The notes beneath the pieces were generated by a model. That model did not search any database, was not told where the DNA came from, and saw only the letters and a program-made list of their open reading frames with translations. This document shows, piece by piece, positions 12,209 to 23,465 of a stretch of DNA of 64,000 bases (its first letter is position 1; each line of letters begins with the position of its first letter). The position numbers and the translations under genes were made by a program. The DNA is from Cristatella mucedo. Taxonomy: Eukaryota; Bryozoa; Phylactolaemata; Cristatellidae. The stretch is taken from positions 1,601,501-1,665,500 of the forward strand of contig WPIO01000073.1 of assembly GCA_009760855.2 (NCBI GenBank). Reading direction: 5' to 3'.

Positions 12209-13520
12209 TGTCATTTGTTCGCACAACAGAGAGCCAGATGCCTAACACTGATAGTTTATTACAACGCAGGGAGCCGAAGAGTGCACGGCTCACTTCGGCC
12301 CCTACTCTCACTCGACTCCCCACTCCTCCACTCTCCAGTCCACCATCTTCCCACCAGTGGCTTACCGGCCTGTGTCCATACCACATCACAGGTGGACCAC
12401 AGCTGTGCACCGTCCGACCCAGATGGTGAATCTACCATCTGGCCACCAGCGGGTTACAAGCCTGTGTCCATGCCACATCACAGGCTCATCAGAGGAGCCG
12501 GCATACAAGACATACATGTGCACATTCATACGAACTACACGCCCCCTTGACCTTAAGGTCACAAGTCAGGAGCCGGCATAGAATACATACATACGTACAT
12601 ACGAACTACACGCTCCCTTGACCTTAAGGTTACAAGTTTGCATCACCAACACGAACGGTCACAAGTTTGAAGCACCAACACATGTAGCTACAAGGTACAG
12701 AGCAGCAATAAGCAAGCCTATACGCCTCTGCCGATTCTGCCGTCACGTCTCCGACATGTGCAACAGCTTCTCAAGGCTGCACAGCCTCTCAAGCCTTCCC
12801 AGTCCTGTGCAGACTATTCGATCTGCACACTCCGGACTGGGCCAAGTCACAGCCCACCGGCTGGTCGCCGGCCAACGTCACCGTCATGGCTTGCTCTGCA
12901 TCGCAGGCCACCGACTCTGTCGCGGACGCCGCCAACTCTGTCGCGGACGCCGCCGACTCTGTCGCAGGCCACCGCCGACTCTGTCGCAAGCCACCACCGA
13001 CTCTGTCGCGGACGCCGCCAACTCTGTCGCGGAAGCCGCCGACTCTGTCGTGGACTCCGCCGCCTTCCTCGCGGACGCCGCCGCCTTCTTCGCGGACGCC
13101 GCCGCCAACTTCCTCGCGGACGCCGCCGCCGCCTTCCTCTCGGACGCCGCCGCCGCCTTCCTCGTGGACGCCGCCGCCGCCTTCCACGCGGACGCTGCCA
13201 CCCTCCTTGGTGCGCAGTCTCACTGTCTGTCGCCTCGCACAATACCGCTGCTTCGCAAGGAGCAAAAACAAGTGCAACTCACTTGGTTCATAGCCACTTT
13301 TCTTGGTCTCCGCCTCGAAGTTCAGCAGCCTGTTTACACAGGCCACAGTCGCTCCCGCCGAGAAATAGCTTGTCGTTTGTTCGCACAACAGAGAGCCAGC
13401 CGATGCCCAACACCGACAGTTTATTACCAACCCTCGGAGCCGAAGAGCGAACGGCTGCCGTCGGCCCCTACTCTCACTCGACTCCCCACTCCTCCACTCT
13501 CCCGTCCACCACGAACTACA
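12209..13520 (+). mobile_element. LTR-2 retroelement with degenerate interior
   Basis: Two direct repeats begin TGTCATTTGTTCGCACAACA at 12209 and TGTCGTTTGTTCGCACAACA at 13371; they end CGAACTACA at about 12539 and 13520. The left one is longer because it carries about 190 bases of an internal tandem motif (GTGTCCATGCCACATCACAG). The 830-base interior (12540-13370) is mostly GC-rich minisatellite and codes for no recognisable retroelement protein. Related solo copies lie at 15860, 46301 and 52285. Confidence 0.6.
12885..13205. repeat. GC-rich minisatellite inside LTR-2
   Basis: Variable units built on GACTCTGTCGCGGACGCCGC and a later GACGCCGCCGCC form. All three plus frames are open, giving alanine-, arginine- or proline-rich peptides, and minus frames are open too; this comes from composition, not coding. 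Confidence 0.85.
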
Positions 13521-14399
13521 GTAGCATCCTGTCTTGACTTCTGTAACTCACTGCTTGCTGGGCTACCCGCACGTGCAATCAGGGGCTTACAGCTGGTGCA
13601 AAGCTCTGCAGCTAGGCTTGTGTCGTGAGCGTGGCAGTTGCCACATCACACCACTTCTCACTGACCTGCACTCGCTACCAGTCAAGCAACAGATCGACTA
13701 CAAAGGTTTTGTCACTCACTATTAGGTCTCCTCATTCTTTTTCTCAAGCCTATCTCTCAGATCTACTGCCCCAAATTTAGTAGTACCATCGTACCACCCG
13801 TTTTACGGAATCTAGCAGTTTACCACCACCTCGTATAAACCTCAAATCCTTTAGTGTCCGTATATCTAGTTCGTATGCTCCCAAAGCCTGGTAATCAATA
13901 CCACCTTGCGTCACAACATCTCCCGACCGCATTTGAAAATAACTTCAAAGCGAACCTATTTAGCACAGCATTAATTGGGCCCCTGTAATTCGTCCTTTAT
14001 GTGCTTCTCCGTGCTAACACGATGCATTCAGCCACTAACCACACTTGCATGCTGACCCTGTGCATATCACCCCTAAATATGTTATTAATAGTGTTTATCA
14101 AACACGATATCATTCACCATACAATGGCGTTTCCGTTGGCAGCGAATATAAAGAGCCTAGAAAGAGATTGAGTTCTGAGAGAGCGCTTCATCAAGTGTAC
14201 CGTTATTATTATTAATAATAATAACGTTCACATATATAAGAGCACAATCAACCTCCACAGACGAAACGAAATATAATCTGCCTTGGTGGCCTGAGGCTGC
14301 TCAGTTTCAACTGTTTAACTATTGGCTACAAGTGAGGTATGTACTTTAGTATCGAGCACTTGGCTAATTACAACAGCAGAAGCCTCAGATGCACACAAC

Positions 14400-15130
14400 G
14401 GGATGCATGTACGATGTTGAAATGGTGGTGCTAGCTAGACCGTCCGGATTATGGCTAATTATTATTATCAGATATTATGTGATTGTACGATAGCTTATCG
14501 CAGAATCCTCATAAAAACTCGGCAGACTGCGATTAGCGGGATGTCAGGATTCGAGATTTAGGACATTGGCATAGGACCTTGTCGGAGCGATAGGCGACAG
14601 TTTTATGTTATGGCCACTGTTGAACGCCAGTAACCGTCCGCTGCTGCTAAATAGACTCATCTGCATTTTGGATACGAACTTGGCAAGCTAAGGTATAAGC
14701 TTTCATGGTCGCTTCCATATTTCTGCCTCTGCAGGCATACCTGCATGCATTGGTGCAGCACCAACAAGTAACTAGCCGTGTAACATGGTTTCGGAGTCGC
14801 AAGTATTTATCGCACACCGTCTGAGACTAGCACCGGTACGAGCGAGCCCTGCGTTTGCATCCCAGCTCTAACCAGACGCGGAAGCCGCACGCCACGTTTG
14901 TAACCATGTATACTAGCTGAGCGTCATTTTCATCACTATAGACTATATGAGCCACTGTTTGCTTCCACGAAATTAGCAAATGGTCAAAGAAGCTTGGAAG
15001 AAACAGTGCTTGAAAACGAGTGCAAAATCTGCATGCTCTAGCCTCGTGAGCAACAAGTATATGCAGACAACAAGTATCGCGGCTTCGTTAGAAACTCATG
15101 CAAAATGCCCAAGTATATTCTACATGCACT
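14400..15130 (+). repeat. Block G (left part), unit 1, with a conserved ORF remnant
   Basis: Closely related to 50250-50985. Near 15000-15120 the plus strand reads KLANGQRSLEE, then EQQVYADNKYRGFVRNSCK, matching the open frame at 50706-51047. Stops and shifts interrupt the unit 1 copy. No family is recognised, and the similarity to unit 3 stops abruptly after codons for MPKYI. Confidence 0.45.
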
Positions 15131-15858
15131 TTTGTTTCTTCGGACACTCTGACTATTAATACATTGTCTTCACTGACGATGTCTTTTTTAGGAGTAGTTA
15201 AGATGACAACCATGACAAAGAAGTAGTTTAGATAGGCAAGTGTAAGCATGAAGGTAAAGGGACCGAAACGTTAGTAAAAGAAACTTAAAATCGATGCTAT
15301 CGAATTTTGGTAAGACCCAGTACAGCTTACTACAAAATGGTGTAATGTGACAGCTGTGACGTTCCATTTACACACACCTGGTTCCAACGTGTTCTATTTA
15401 TTGGGTGTGATTACAATTCAGTTTTATAAGTCACTAAATTTCAGACGAGATGTCATGAAAACATGTGAAAATTTGGCTTCGGTGTTCTTACCTGCCAGAA
15501 ATCCTTCCGATCTATAAAATCTATTAGAGCATTGGATTCCAAGTGTTATGTTTAGTGAGAACCATACGTTGGCATAAGGCCGAATGTAATTTTACTGCTA
15601 TTATCATTGAATGTGAAATTAATGTGCATTATCATTCTTACTCTTCCGCGAAACTCTAGTTCGCCAATAGAAGGAGGCTCAGGCGAAGAAAACCTCGGCT
15701 GCTAAAGAATTGGTTGCACAGGAGTAAATAAACAGCTTTGGTAATCAGTCGGCGGTCTGCACTACATGCGACGGTAATTTAACTACAAGCTAATTCTCGC
15801 GATGGAGCCAGTGGCATCACTTGTGACAGTCGCATTTTCGATGGCAGAGCAGACTGTA
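15131..15858. repeat. Unit 1-specific stretch with a dispersed repeat
   Basis: This sequence replaces what unit 3 has at 50990-52280. Its part 15290-15640 is repeated in inverted orientation at about 62450-62700 (both contain CATGTTTTCATGACATCTC on one strand). No ORF or terminal repeat is recognised. Confidence 0.5.
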
Positions 15859-15859
15859 T

Positions 15860-16235
15860 TGGCTCCGATGTGGCTTGGATACATGCAGGTGTTATTACAC
15901 TGGAAACCCGCCGAATAGCGGCTGTTGGATGTATCGTCGAGACGAGCCAGTGCGGCTGTTGAAAGCATCGTCGGTGCAGGTCGGTGCCCAACTGTGGTCC
16001 GCCTCCCTCCGATGTGAATTATACACAGATCGATATTGTTACTTCGACAAACCGACAGTGAACAGATTTGGTTGTATCGTCCGGACGGGCCGGTGTACAA
16101 CAGTGGTCCAATGGGACTCCAATGGGCGAAGAAAGTCGCGCAAAGCCCTGCTCCGTCCGTAGAGTAATTAACTAGTGGTGCCGGTCATCGGCGGGCATTC
16201 TGTGCTCTGAGTGATGGCAACCAAAAGCCTAAAGA
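15860..16235 (-). mobile_element. LTR-2 solo repeat, minus orientation, old
   Basis: On the minus strand it shows the LTR-2 block GCCGATGACCGGCACCACTA and then the internal tandem motif with GGACCACAGTTGGGCACCG and AAGCCACATCGG. The same insertion is at 52285-52690 in unit 3, so it predates the split of the units. Confidence 0.55.
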
Positions 16236-16494
16236 GAAGGTCAGAAACATGTGCCCACTGACATGGTCTATTCGCTGCGAGTAATACGTACTAAATGCGG
16301 CAAGTCACCTGTCTGTCCTTGTATTCCAGACCTTATTTTACGATAGAATGTGTGCAATGGCTACCACAAGGGTACCTAAAGCCTTCTAGACTGAGAGCGC
16401 TATTGCAAACTCTGAGCATTAAAATCACTAGCCCCGACAGCTTTTCAGAGTTGTAGATTCTATCTGATTTAACAACCTCATTTGTGTAGCAGCC

Positions 16495-16615
16495 AGAGAT
16501 CGGCTGGTACTAATGCTTGCAAATGGCAATAAGGAGTCACTCAAATATAGAATTCGAACCCACGACCTGGGTCTTAAAAAGAGAGCACTTTACCTTTTGG
16601 GCTATCCCGACCTAG
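16495..16615 (-). mobile_element. tRNA-derived SINE, second subfamily
   Basis: On the minus strand: tRNA-like head with GGTAAAGTGCTCTCTTTTTA, then CCAGGTCGTGGGTTCGAATT (B box) and the family body. The middle is less palindromic and nearer to a lysine-type tRNA than the copies at 6827 or 21481. Shared with unit 3 at 52945. Confidence 0.7.
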
Positions 16616-17120
16616 ATGGATATACATACTTACACACATGAATGCATTCGAGCATGCATTTATTCATTCAAACATACATTAAAATGTACGTACGAAGTCA
16701 TGCATGCACGCACATCTGCCCATGCTAAAGATGTTTTGAACTCGTTTTAACTAGCCGGTGCCGGGGGCTTTCTCGAGCTGAGTTTTTATTCTACCGGGCT
16801 GTAGAATTCGCTGGGAATGAGCCAAGTGTGCCTATTTAGGTTTACGCCTGCTTTGATATGTGTCTATGACTACTTAGTCGGACTTTTGTTACTTAGCTGG
16901 ATGGTAATACGTTGGCCATTAAGTGATCCTTAGACGTCTGCTCGGTGCCGAGCCTGTATTTTGGCTTACCATGTAGGCGAATGCCCGTGATGTCCGCCCA
17001 AGATCCGGAAGATCAACGTGCATTAATAGTCCGATAGGTCAGGTGCATTCATAGCTTGGTCGATTCGGGAGCTTGAAATAGCTTATGAGTGGAGGCAACA
17101 GTTAAATAAAGAGACAAAGG

Positions 17121-17153
17121 GAGAGAGAGGGGGAGAGAGAGAGGGAGAGAGAA

Positions 17154-17229
<76 letters not shown>
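17121..17229. repeat. (GA)n microsatellite
   Basis: About 109 bases of GA with a G-rich left end. At the same place unit 3 has a GA/CAGA mixed tract (53590-53715). Confidence 0.95.
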
Positions 17230-17231
<2 letters not shown>

Positions 17232-17540
17232 GGGTGGGGTAAGATGCTGAATGCAGCTGCACTGCACCATGAGGCTCGTCGGCGCCTAAATGGACGTTGC
17301 ACATCGCTATGGCGACCAGGCAGCCTACAATTAAAATTAGCTGCTCGCACCGTTGCCTCTAGAGATCGGCCATGGGAAACGAGTCGACTGCCATGAACGG
17401 ACGGGGCCAAGTTTAGCTGCTCCTCCCCGGTTGGCACCGGCAGGTTTGATAAGGGCAGCCACTTATTCCAGCCTTGAGGTGTCTGTCGTTCAAGGTACCT
17501 ATCGCTTTACACAGCACTTTCATCCGAGCCTCCTACCGTG

Positions 17541-19648
17541 CGTGTGACAGGCAAGGCTGTACAGAATAATAATGGTATTGTATTCGATGTTATAATATTA
17601 AAAAATAAATAAATTTCAATATTAAATTCCAAAAATACAGGATAAGGCAATATTCTATGCCACCAGTGCAATATATTGCACATCTTACGCATCACGTATT
17701 GCAATTTATTGTCTAGGATTGTATCAATCCTCTTCATATTCGTCTTCGTTCTCTTCCTTATCATCAGCTGTCTCTGAGTCATTTTTATTCAATATCAAGG
17801 CGACCAGGGCCAAACTCCACAGTAACTTTTTTTGATTCAGAGAAAGCCGTGCCTGCAACATTTTGGGTTGCAAACTACGACGTTGATGACAGAACACTCG
17901 CTTTGCCATGGAGAAAAATCTCTCTAACTCACATGATGTTGGAGGCAAGAAGCGAGTGCTGATGTACTCGCTGCATGCTTTTTTCTCTTGAGCACGCTGT
18001 CGCTTGAATGCTCGCTCAGCAAAAGACAATTGAGCATCATCATCTACTTCATCATCTGAGTTCTGAGCTACAGGTAGCAACAATTGTTTAATAGAACGTT
18101 TTTTCATGAGTTGTAAGAGTGTTCTCCATTTTTGCTTGTATCTTGACGTTTGCCGTCTTCAAATCTTTGCTGTGAATAATATTTGCATCGTTGCCAAGAT
18201 AGTGGTCGAAGCCAAACTCTGGATATGAGTCCATGATCGATCGGAATAAAACACCCGATTCTTTCAAGGACATGTAGCGTTGCTGCAGCCCTATCGTAAC
18301 AGATTGCTTGCGATCCAGAATATTCCTTTTCTGCCCAGCTGTGGGAACAAGTTCTATTATTGGATCATCTGCTTTATCAAGATTTAGGAGTCTTTCGAAG
18401 TGCTGAAACATATAAGGAACGCTTCTCCAGCGGGTGAAGTTGCATTTGACTGGGCACAGCGATGTCGTCAAGCCCATTCGTCCTGACTGTTTGAGTGTTG
18501 AAAACTTTGTTGACAACGTTGACATGAGCTTCCCAATCAACTCCGATTCGATCGCGTTGAACATGCTTATGTATGCCTCAACAGCAAAATTAAAACGGTG
18601 ACTGTGGCATCTAAGAAGTGGCACACCAAGAAGGTCCACTGTTGCCTTGTTGGTTCAGCAGTTGTCCCCAATCAAACAGAAAAGGCAGCCGAAAGACAAG
18701 GAGTACCACTCAAGTAACGATTTAATTAAATTCGCATGGTTTTTGGCAGTGAAACTCGTCTCGTGAAGAAGAAGTTCGAAGGCCAGCAGATGAATTTCAT
18801 GATCAGCAGCATGTCTAGCCAGGGTAGACGACAAAATGACCAATAAAGTGTTTTGAATCCTCAGACCAGCCATAAAACGCAAGAGCGAAGGTTGTAGCAG
18901 TAGCGACCTTGGCAGACATATTTTTTCCACCGCCTCTAACAGCTTGAACATATATTTCTCGAGTGTTTTTACAGAGATAGGCAGCAGTTTTGTATTGTTT
19001 TGGGTGAGCTCTTCATCGCAAACGATCAATTAGAGCTCACCCATACCGATCCATTCCAGCTATTTGAATAACTTGCTTTATCGAATATCAAGCGTGTAGC
19101 CGAGGAGGTCTGTCCAAATGCTGATTTACCAGTTCCGGTGATGACACTTGCTGTTTCGGATTTGCCGTCTCCATGTGCTTGCTGCGCCAAGTGAAACATT
19201 TCTAGATGATTCGGGTGCTTTTCCTGGATGTGGGTTATCAGATTATTTTAGCCGACCTTAATTTTATGTTTGCTAACAGTTCCACAAGTGCATCTCCACG
19301 TATTGACTTAGAACTAACAGTATTCTTGCCAAAGTAAAGCTGACAGAACATCTTGTCGTCAGATGAGACTGCACGACGAGAACTTGAACTCGACATCCAA
19401 AGTTAGCGACCTCTGAGGCATAAAATGGCACCACCACGACTGTACATGGTTGTGCACTTGGACAATTGTGATAGTTCAAAAATGATTTATACTGATATAT
19501 GTCCAGATATGATTTCAGTTGGATCTTTTCAAATATGAAAAGTTAATTTATGTATTTTTACTTAGTTGGTATCGCGTGACAGAAACGAAGAGGTTAACAA
19601 TAATACCTTAATCTATAACAATTTATTGTTCAATATAGTGGTACTGTC
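17541..19648 (-). mobile_element. hAT DNA transposon relic
   Basis: Unit 3 runs through this point without the insertion (about 54005-54050), so the block 17541-19920 was inserted in unit 1, or lost from unit 3. It holds a hAT-type transposase pseudogene and, at its right side, a SINE. I could not define matching terminal inverted repeats or an 8-base target duplication by eye. Confidence 0.65.
17724..19300 (-). pseudogene. hAT-family transposase, broken
   Basis: The protein would catalyse cut-and-paste transposition. Segments in order: BED-finger-like remnant near 19200-19300 (LITHIQEKHPNHLEMFHLAQ), then 19029-18655 ending at GDNC, 18639-18088 (starts MDLLGVPLLRCHSHRFNFAV), and 18107-17724 with the C-terminal dimerisation motif TSCELERFFSMAKRVFCHQR followed by LQPKMLQARLSLNQKKLLW. 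The GDNC and CHSHRFN pieces are typical of hAT proteins. Defects: in-frame TGA at 18655-18657, a frameshift near 18100, and stops in the N-terminal finger region. An acidic tail (DEYEED) closes the ORF. Confidence 0.85.
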
Positions 19649-19820
19649 CGTAATGGCTCGCTAGGTAAGGCGGTTGATTTTCACGACCTCTGCCTCGAGG
19701 TCATGGGTTCGAATCCTACGGTAGGCGATCCTTTATCGCCACTGCAAGCGGTGGTGATAGCCCCAAAGGCTCTTCTGTTGCTATATAAAAAGAAGCTGTT
19801 AAATCAGCTAGCATTTCCTT
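19649..19820 (+). mobile_element. tRNA-derived SINE
   Basis: Head TAATGGCTCGCTAGGTAAGG, middle CACGACCTCTGCCTCGAGGT, B box GGTTCGAATCC, body ATCGCCACTGCAAGCGGTGG and end AATCAGCTAGCATTTCC. It sits beside the hAT relic in the part of unit 1 that unit 3 lacks. Confidence 0.85.
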
Positions 19821-19945
19821 TACTGTCAACCGATCCCGTACAAACTATTCGTAGTGTCAAACGAATCAATACATTATATTATGGCTAATATATTGCAGTA
19901 TGTTTATCCACAATATATTATTGCCTTGGCAACAGGCCGCTGCTT

Positions 19946-20340
19946 CTACACTTCGGAGTCGGCCACATCCCGACGCCTCTTCACGGAAGGGACCGTGCTT
20001 CTGCATTCGCTCTGCCACGGTTTCGACGGGTCAGAGCCAGACATGGCCTGGTCCTGACCCGTCTGTATCGGATCGCATTCGGCAGAGGACGAAGATGCAC
20101 CGACGCTCGTCAACTCAACAATAGCCCGCTGCAACCAGACCGTGCCGTCGCTGACGGGACCTGTGCCATTGTTACTGACTTTCCGTCACGTTCGGTAGTG
20201 ACGAGAATACCCTGACAAAGGCAGCGAACCTTAAAATCACCCAAGTATTCGGGCATTGCTAGCCAATTCTTGGCTCAGTTGCGAACGGCAGCCTAGGTCC
20301 CATCGTTCGTTGCAGGAGTGTTCAGGTCGTGGTACCCGGC
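19946..20340 (-). pseudogene. Conserved frame in block C, unknown protein
   Basis: On the minus strand a frame reads NTPATNDGT, then MPEYLGDFKVRCLCQGILV, then RDGKS and ARSG; the equivalent in unit 2 (35356-35015) is one open frame with AYLGDFKVRCPRQGILVAA. In unit 1 stops interrupt it. Conservation of YLGDFKVRC and GILV suggests past coding. No domain is recognised; it could be an upstream exon of the minus-strand gene or a separate small gene. Confidence 0.35.
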
Positions 20341-21480
20341 AACAAGCTTTGCTTGGAAGCAAACCTCAGTAAGGGAGAATACTGCATACGGTGGAGGGAT
20401 TGAGAGTTATGTCCCCACCCGAATTGATATATCTCAACCAAGAGCACATTTCTTTTTTCTCTAATACCAGTGGAACGATTAGCATCAAAATTGGCAGAAA
20501 CAAAAAAGTAGCAAAAGCTGTCTTAGGATGCAATCTTTGCTGTAGTGTTGACCTTCTGTTAGCCTCTAAACCTTAAGGTCACGTTTTTCAGCTGACATTG
20601 GCCACACATGGCTGTCGTGAGATTCAAAAGATTTGATACCATGAACAGCAAACATATACACAACCTCATTAAAGATGCATGACACCTTTTGAAAATAGGG
20701 AACGTGTAAAAAAATAAAAATTGTTGACATGTCAAAGGTAACTGCAATCAGTAAAATTTAATTATGCGAAATTCATAGACATTGGCGCTATATCTACTTG
20801 ACAAATATCCCAGCTGATGCAAACCTCGTGTTCAAAAATTCTACGAGAGAAAATATTCCAAATTTCAAGTTGATACGGTCAGAATTGAATGAACGGTAGG
20901 ATTTTGCATGTACTACCACGTTTGGGAAAACCGTCTTATAATTAGGTGATGATGCAATGCGTGCGAACGATTCACAAAGGGCCCCAAGTCACTTCGTGTA
21001 CTGTCATACAACTTTGAAAGACCTAATAAGGAACACATACTTCAAGTTTCACTTTGATTATATCATTAATAGCATACCTGGACATTTGCATGACTTCTTG
21101 GCATCACTCTGACAAAACATGTTCGATGGCAAAATGGGAGGTCACCATAAATATATGCTTGTCTAATAAGGTACACAATGCAAACGAGACGGCTGGAATA
21201 AGGGGTAAGCACAGACGAACACAGATTCCGAATTTCGATTTGATCGGATCACTAGTAACGGAGATACGACATAAAAAGGATTCCTTGAGCTGGCATCTTA
21301 CTCAAACTTTTTGGAAAGCCCCTGAGAATGGTAAGCTATAAAACACGCCGGTGCTATGCATAGAAAATAATTTAATACATTGAAAAATGCAGAAGCTGAG
21401 CAATACGTCAACCTTATATGACCCTTATTACCTAATAAAGCATCAACGGAGCATACACTCGATAAGTAAACATAAATAAT

Positions 21481-21656
21481 ACTAGCTAATTTAACAGCCT
21501 TCTTCTGTATAGCGACAGAAGAGCCTTGACGGCTATCAGCACCGATTGCAGTGGCGATTAAGGATCACCCGACACAGGATTTATACCCACGACCTCGGAG
21601 CCGAGGTCGTGAAAAGCAATGGCCTTACCTAGTGACCTATTATGGCTCACCACTAT
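21481..21656 (-). mobile_element. tRNA-derived SINE in block C, unit 1 only
   Basis: Minus orientation, with the tail at the left (21481) and the head at the right. It contains CACGACCTCGGAGCCGAGGT, part of a perfect 11-bp-arm palindrome at 21590-21613. Units 2 (about 36530) and 3 (about 55575) lack it and read CTAGCATTA(T/G)GCAG through the site. Confidence 0.85.
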
Positions 21657-22739
21657 GCAGAGTCAGACCAGCCAGCCAGACCTGCGATGGCTGAGACTCG
21701 GGTGTTTAACCTGAGTTCGCCAGCAAAAATCGCAGCGTATAAATGGCCATTCAGAGAACTTTAAATCCTTTCCATTTCCTTTAAATAGAATTGAATACAA
21801 ATTTTCAATTAATACCCAGTGAACGACACCCTAGTTTAATAGAAGTCACCACGCCGTTGAGCGACCGCCTACACGGCTTCACAGTCGGCGTCTTTGCTCG
21901 TTAGATGACTTCTAGGTGAATTGATCAGCGGTCCCAGGATTTGGCAGGAGTGATACTAATGGGCTTCGTAGTAAATGCAGCCCCTGTGGGAGTAAATTTT
22001 CGATACCTTATCCCTATTGATAGTCTGGTTGCCGAACAGTGGACACTTCCAGTTTGTGTGCCAATGTGGAAATACTAATTTAAATGCATGAATGGTCAGG
22101 ATAAAGGGATTTACAGCCAAATGAGCCAAGTGGATGGTCGTTTGGCAAACATGAGCCACAACCGACAGAGGCGTGGCTACAAGTTGCGCCAGCAAGTTTT
22201 AGCGTTTTGATTGTTACTACGTCCGATCGGACGAATTGACCTCGAGACGGCGTGTAATCATTTTGAAAATTATGCGTTCATTTCATAAGTTAAGGTGATT
22301 TTCTGTGCATCAGCTTCGAGCTGAGTGGGTTATGTTTACAAATTTCCCCCAAAAACGGATTTCGGGTACAGTAATTTTTCAAGGAAATCTCGTAATTGAG
22401 CTCAATGTAATATTTCTAATGTAATTAGATCATACATGATATTTTCTTTTCTATTATCCCTTCATTTTTCAATCGCAAAAACTTTTGAATGCATCTACAA
22501 CTGATTTTTTTTTATCTTAAGACGGGCACACATTCAAAAGCTAAGAGTTTTGACTATTATTAGACATTCCTACAAAAAATTATTCCATACATTGTTCGTG
22601 AGTGACGTTGTGTATTTTAGTATGTCAGCCCACTACGTCAAGAAAGGGAAGCGATGGTACTCTTGATCTGGACGGACACGATCGACCCGCGAGAAATTAT
22701 TTAAATCTTAAATGCTTTACCCTCATCTGGGGAACATGC

Positions 22740-23465
22740 CTTTAGTTCCTATTCTCCCAAAGCCTGCAACTCAATTCCGACTGGCATCGTGACATCCCTC
22801 ACATGACGACATTTAAAAGAAACTAAAAGCGCCACTACTAATCATTGCATTTAGCTGTTCCATTGGATTTGCCCTTTGTAGGTTCCTGATGGCTAACACT
22901 GAATGCTGCTACTAACAATATTTGTGTGCTTAACCTGTGCACACCACCTCAAACTTGCTATTCTTGCTGCAGCCAAACGTGCTACTACTGACCATTTGAT
23001 CATGCTTTCTTACAACCAATTTAAACTGCCCCGAAAGAAATAGGGTCATCTGAGGGCGCTATGCAATTACTTCATTATTATCAATACTTTAGTTCTGCAA
23101 TTAAATATAGACTTTTAGTTCGTATATGCTCCTAAAGCCTGGAAGTTAATCCCAACTTGCATCACGACATATCCTGCCTTGACCACGTTAAAATGAAACT
23201 AAAAATGGATCTATTTATTACAGCATTTAGTCAATCCCTGTTATTCGTCCTTTATATGCTCGTGGGTGCTGACAGTGTGCATGCTGCCACTAACTCAACT
23301 TGAATGCTGACTCCGTGCATGTCACTCCTAACCACGGTAGTCCTGTTTTCATTGAGCATGCTACCACTAACCATTCGATTGTGTTTCCCTTGTAGCAAAT
23401 GTAAAGTACCTAGAAAGATATTGAGTTCTTGGAAGGCACTGTATTATATGCACTATCATTACCAT
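22740..23465 (+). mobile_element. Two LINE-A 3' ends in tandem
   Basis: Two 5'-truncated 3' ends, about 22740-23090 and 23095-23465, each with the C-terminal ORF trace (CTCCCAAAGCCTG / CTCCTAAAGCCTG), the pseudo-repeats TGCATGCTGCCACTAAC and a TTATTAT-type tail. The same tandem pair stands in front of block D of unit 3 (37675-38395). Confidence 0.7.

Larger units (their letters stand above)
10556..14224 (+). mobile_element. LINE-A copy nested in LTR-1, itself interrupted three times
   Basis: The 5'-truncated copy begins in the RT N-terminal region near 10556 (peptide like FKQVT). RT motifs are visible: SAAFDTFDHQVLLERF near 11156, GVPQGSELG near 11320 and FYADDTQLYL near 11415. Many stops and frameshifts are present. 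It is interrupted by a SINE (about 10595), a minus-strand LINE-A 3' end (11835) and LTR-2 (12209-13520). It resumes at 13521 with the thumb region and ends with the 3' UTR and a short ATTATT tail near 14224. Unit 2 shares the insertion (33826). Confidence 0.8.
8989..14399 (-). mobile_element. LTR-1 retroelement, minus orientation, with nested insertions
   Basis: A 268-base terminal repeat (8989-9256) begins TGTCTCCGG on the plus strand. Its second copy is split: one part at 10412-10555 and the rest at about 14225-14399, separated by a nested LINE-A. Read on the minus strand the repeat starts TGTTGTG and ends GAGACA, and has TAATAAAG followed by GTCTCGTTTACTG, as LTRs often do. Unit 3 has the uninterrupted target near 50250 (CGTATGATGCTGAAATGG). 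Inside lie ORF remnants and a TGGCAGCAGA stretch (10387-10396, minus strand) that could be a primer-binding site. No pol motif is visible, so the family is not assigned. Confidence 0.55.
16236..17540. repeat. Block G (right part), unit 1; no gene seen
   Basis: Matches 52691-54005 over its length. It contains an old SINE (16495-16615) and a GA tract. ORFs over the GA tract are composition artefacts. Confidence 0.65.
19921..22739. repeat. Block C, unit 1
   Basis: Repeated at about 35030-37674 and 54040-56254. Apart from one conserved minus-strand frame (next entry) and a SINE, it shows only AT-rich sequence with short scattered ORFs that are not shared. Two internal stretches (near 20870 and 21235) share the wording GAATT(T)CGATTTGAT / TTCAAGTTGATACGGTCAGA and may be diverged repeats of one motif. 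Confidence 0.6.

Noticed and set aside
12618-13628. 336-codon plus-strand ORF, the longest in the window
   Set aside because: It crosses an LTR edge, a GC-rich minisatellite open in many frames and a LINE-A fragment; no domain, and its openness follows from composition.
17541-17600. hAT terminal inverted repeat beginning CAGGCAAGG
   Set aside because: No matching inverted copy could be found at the right side near 19648 or 19920 by eye.
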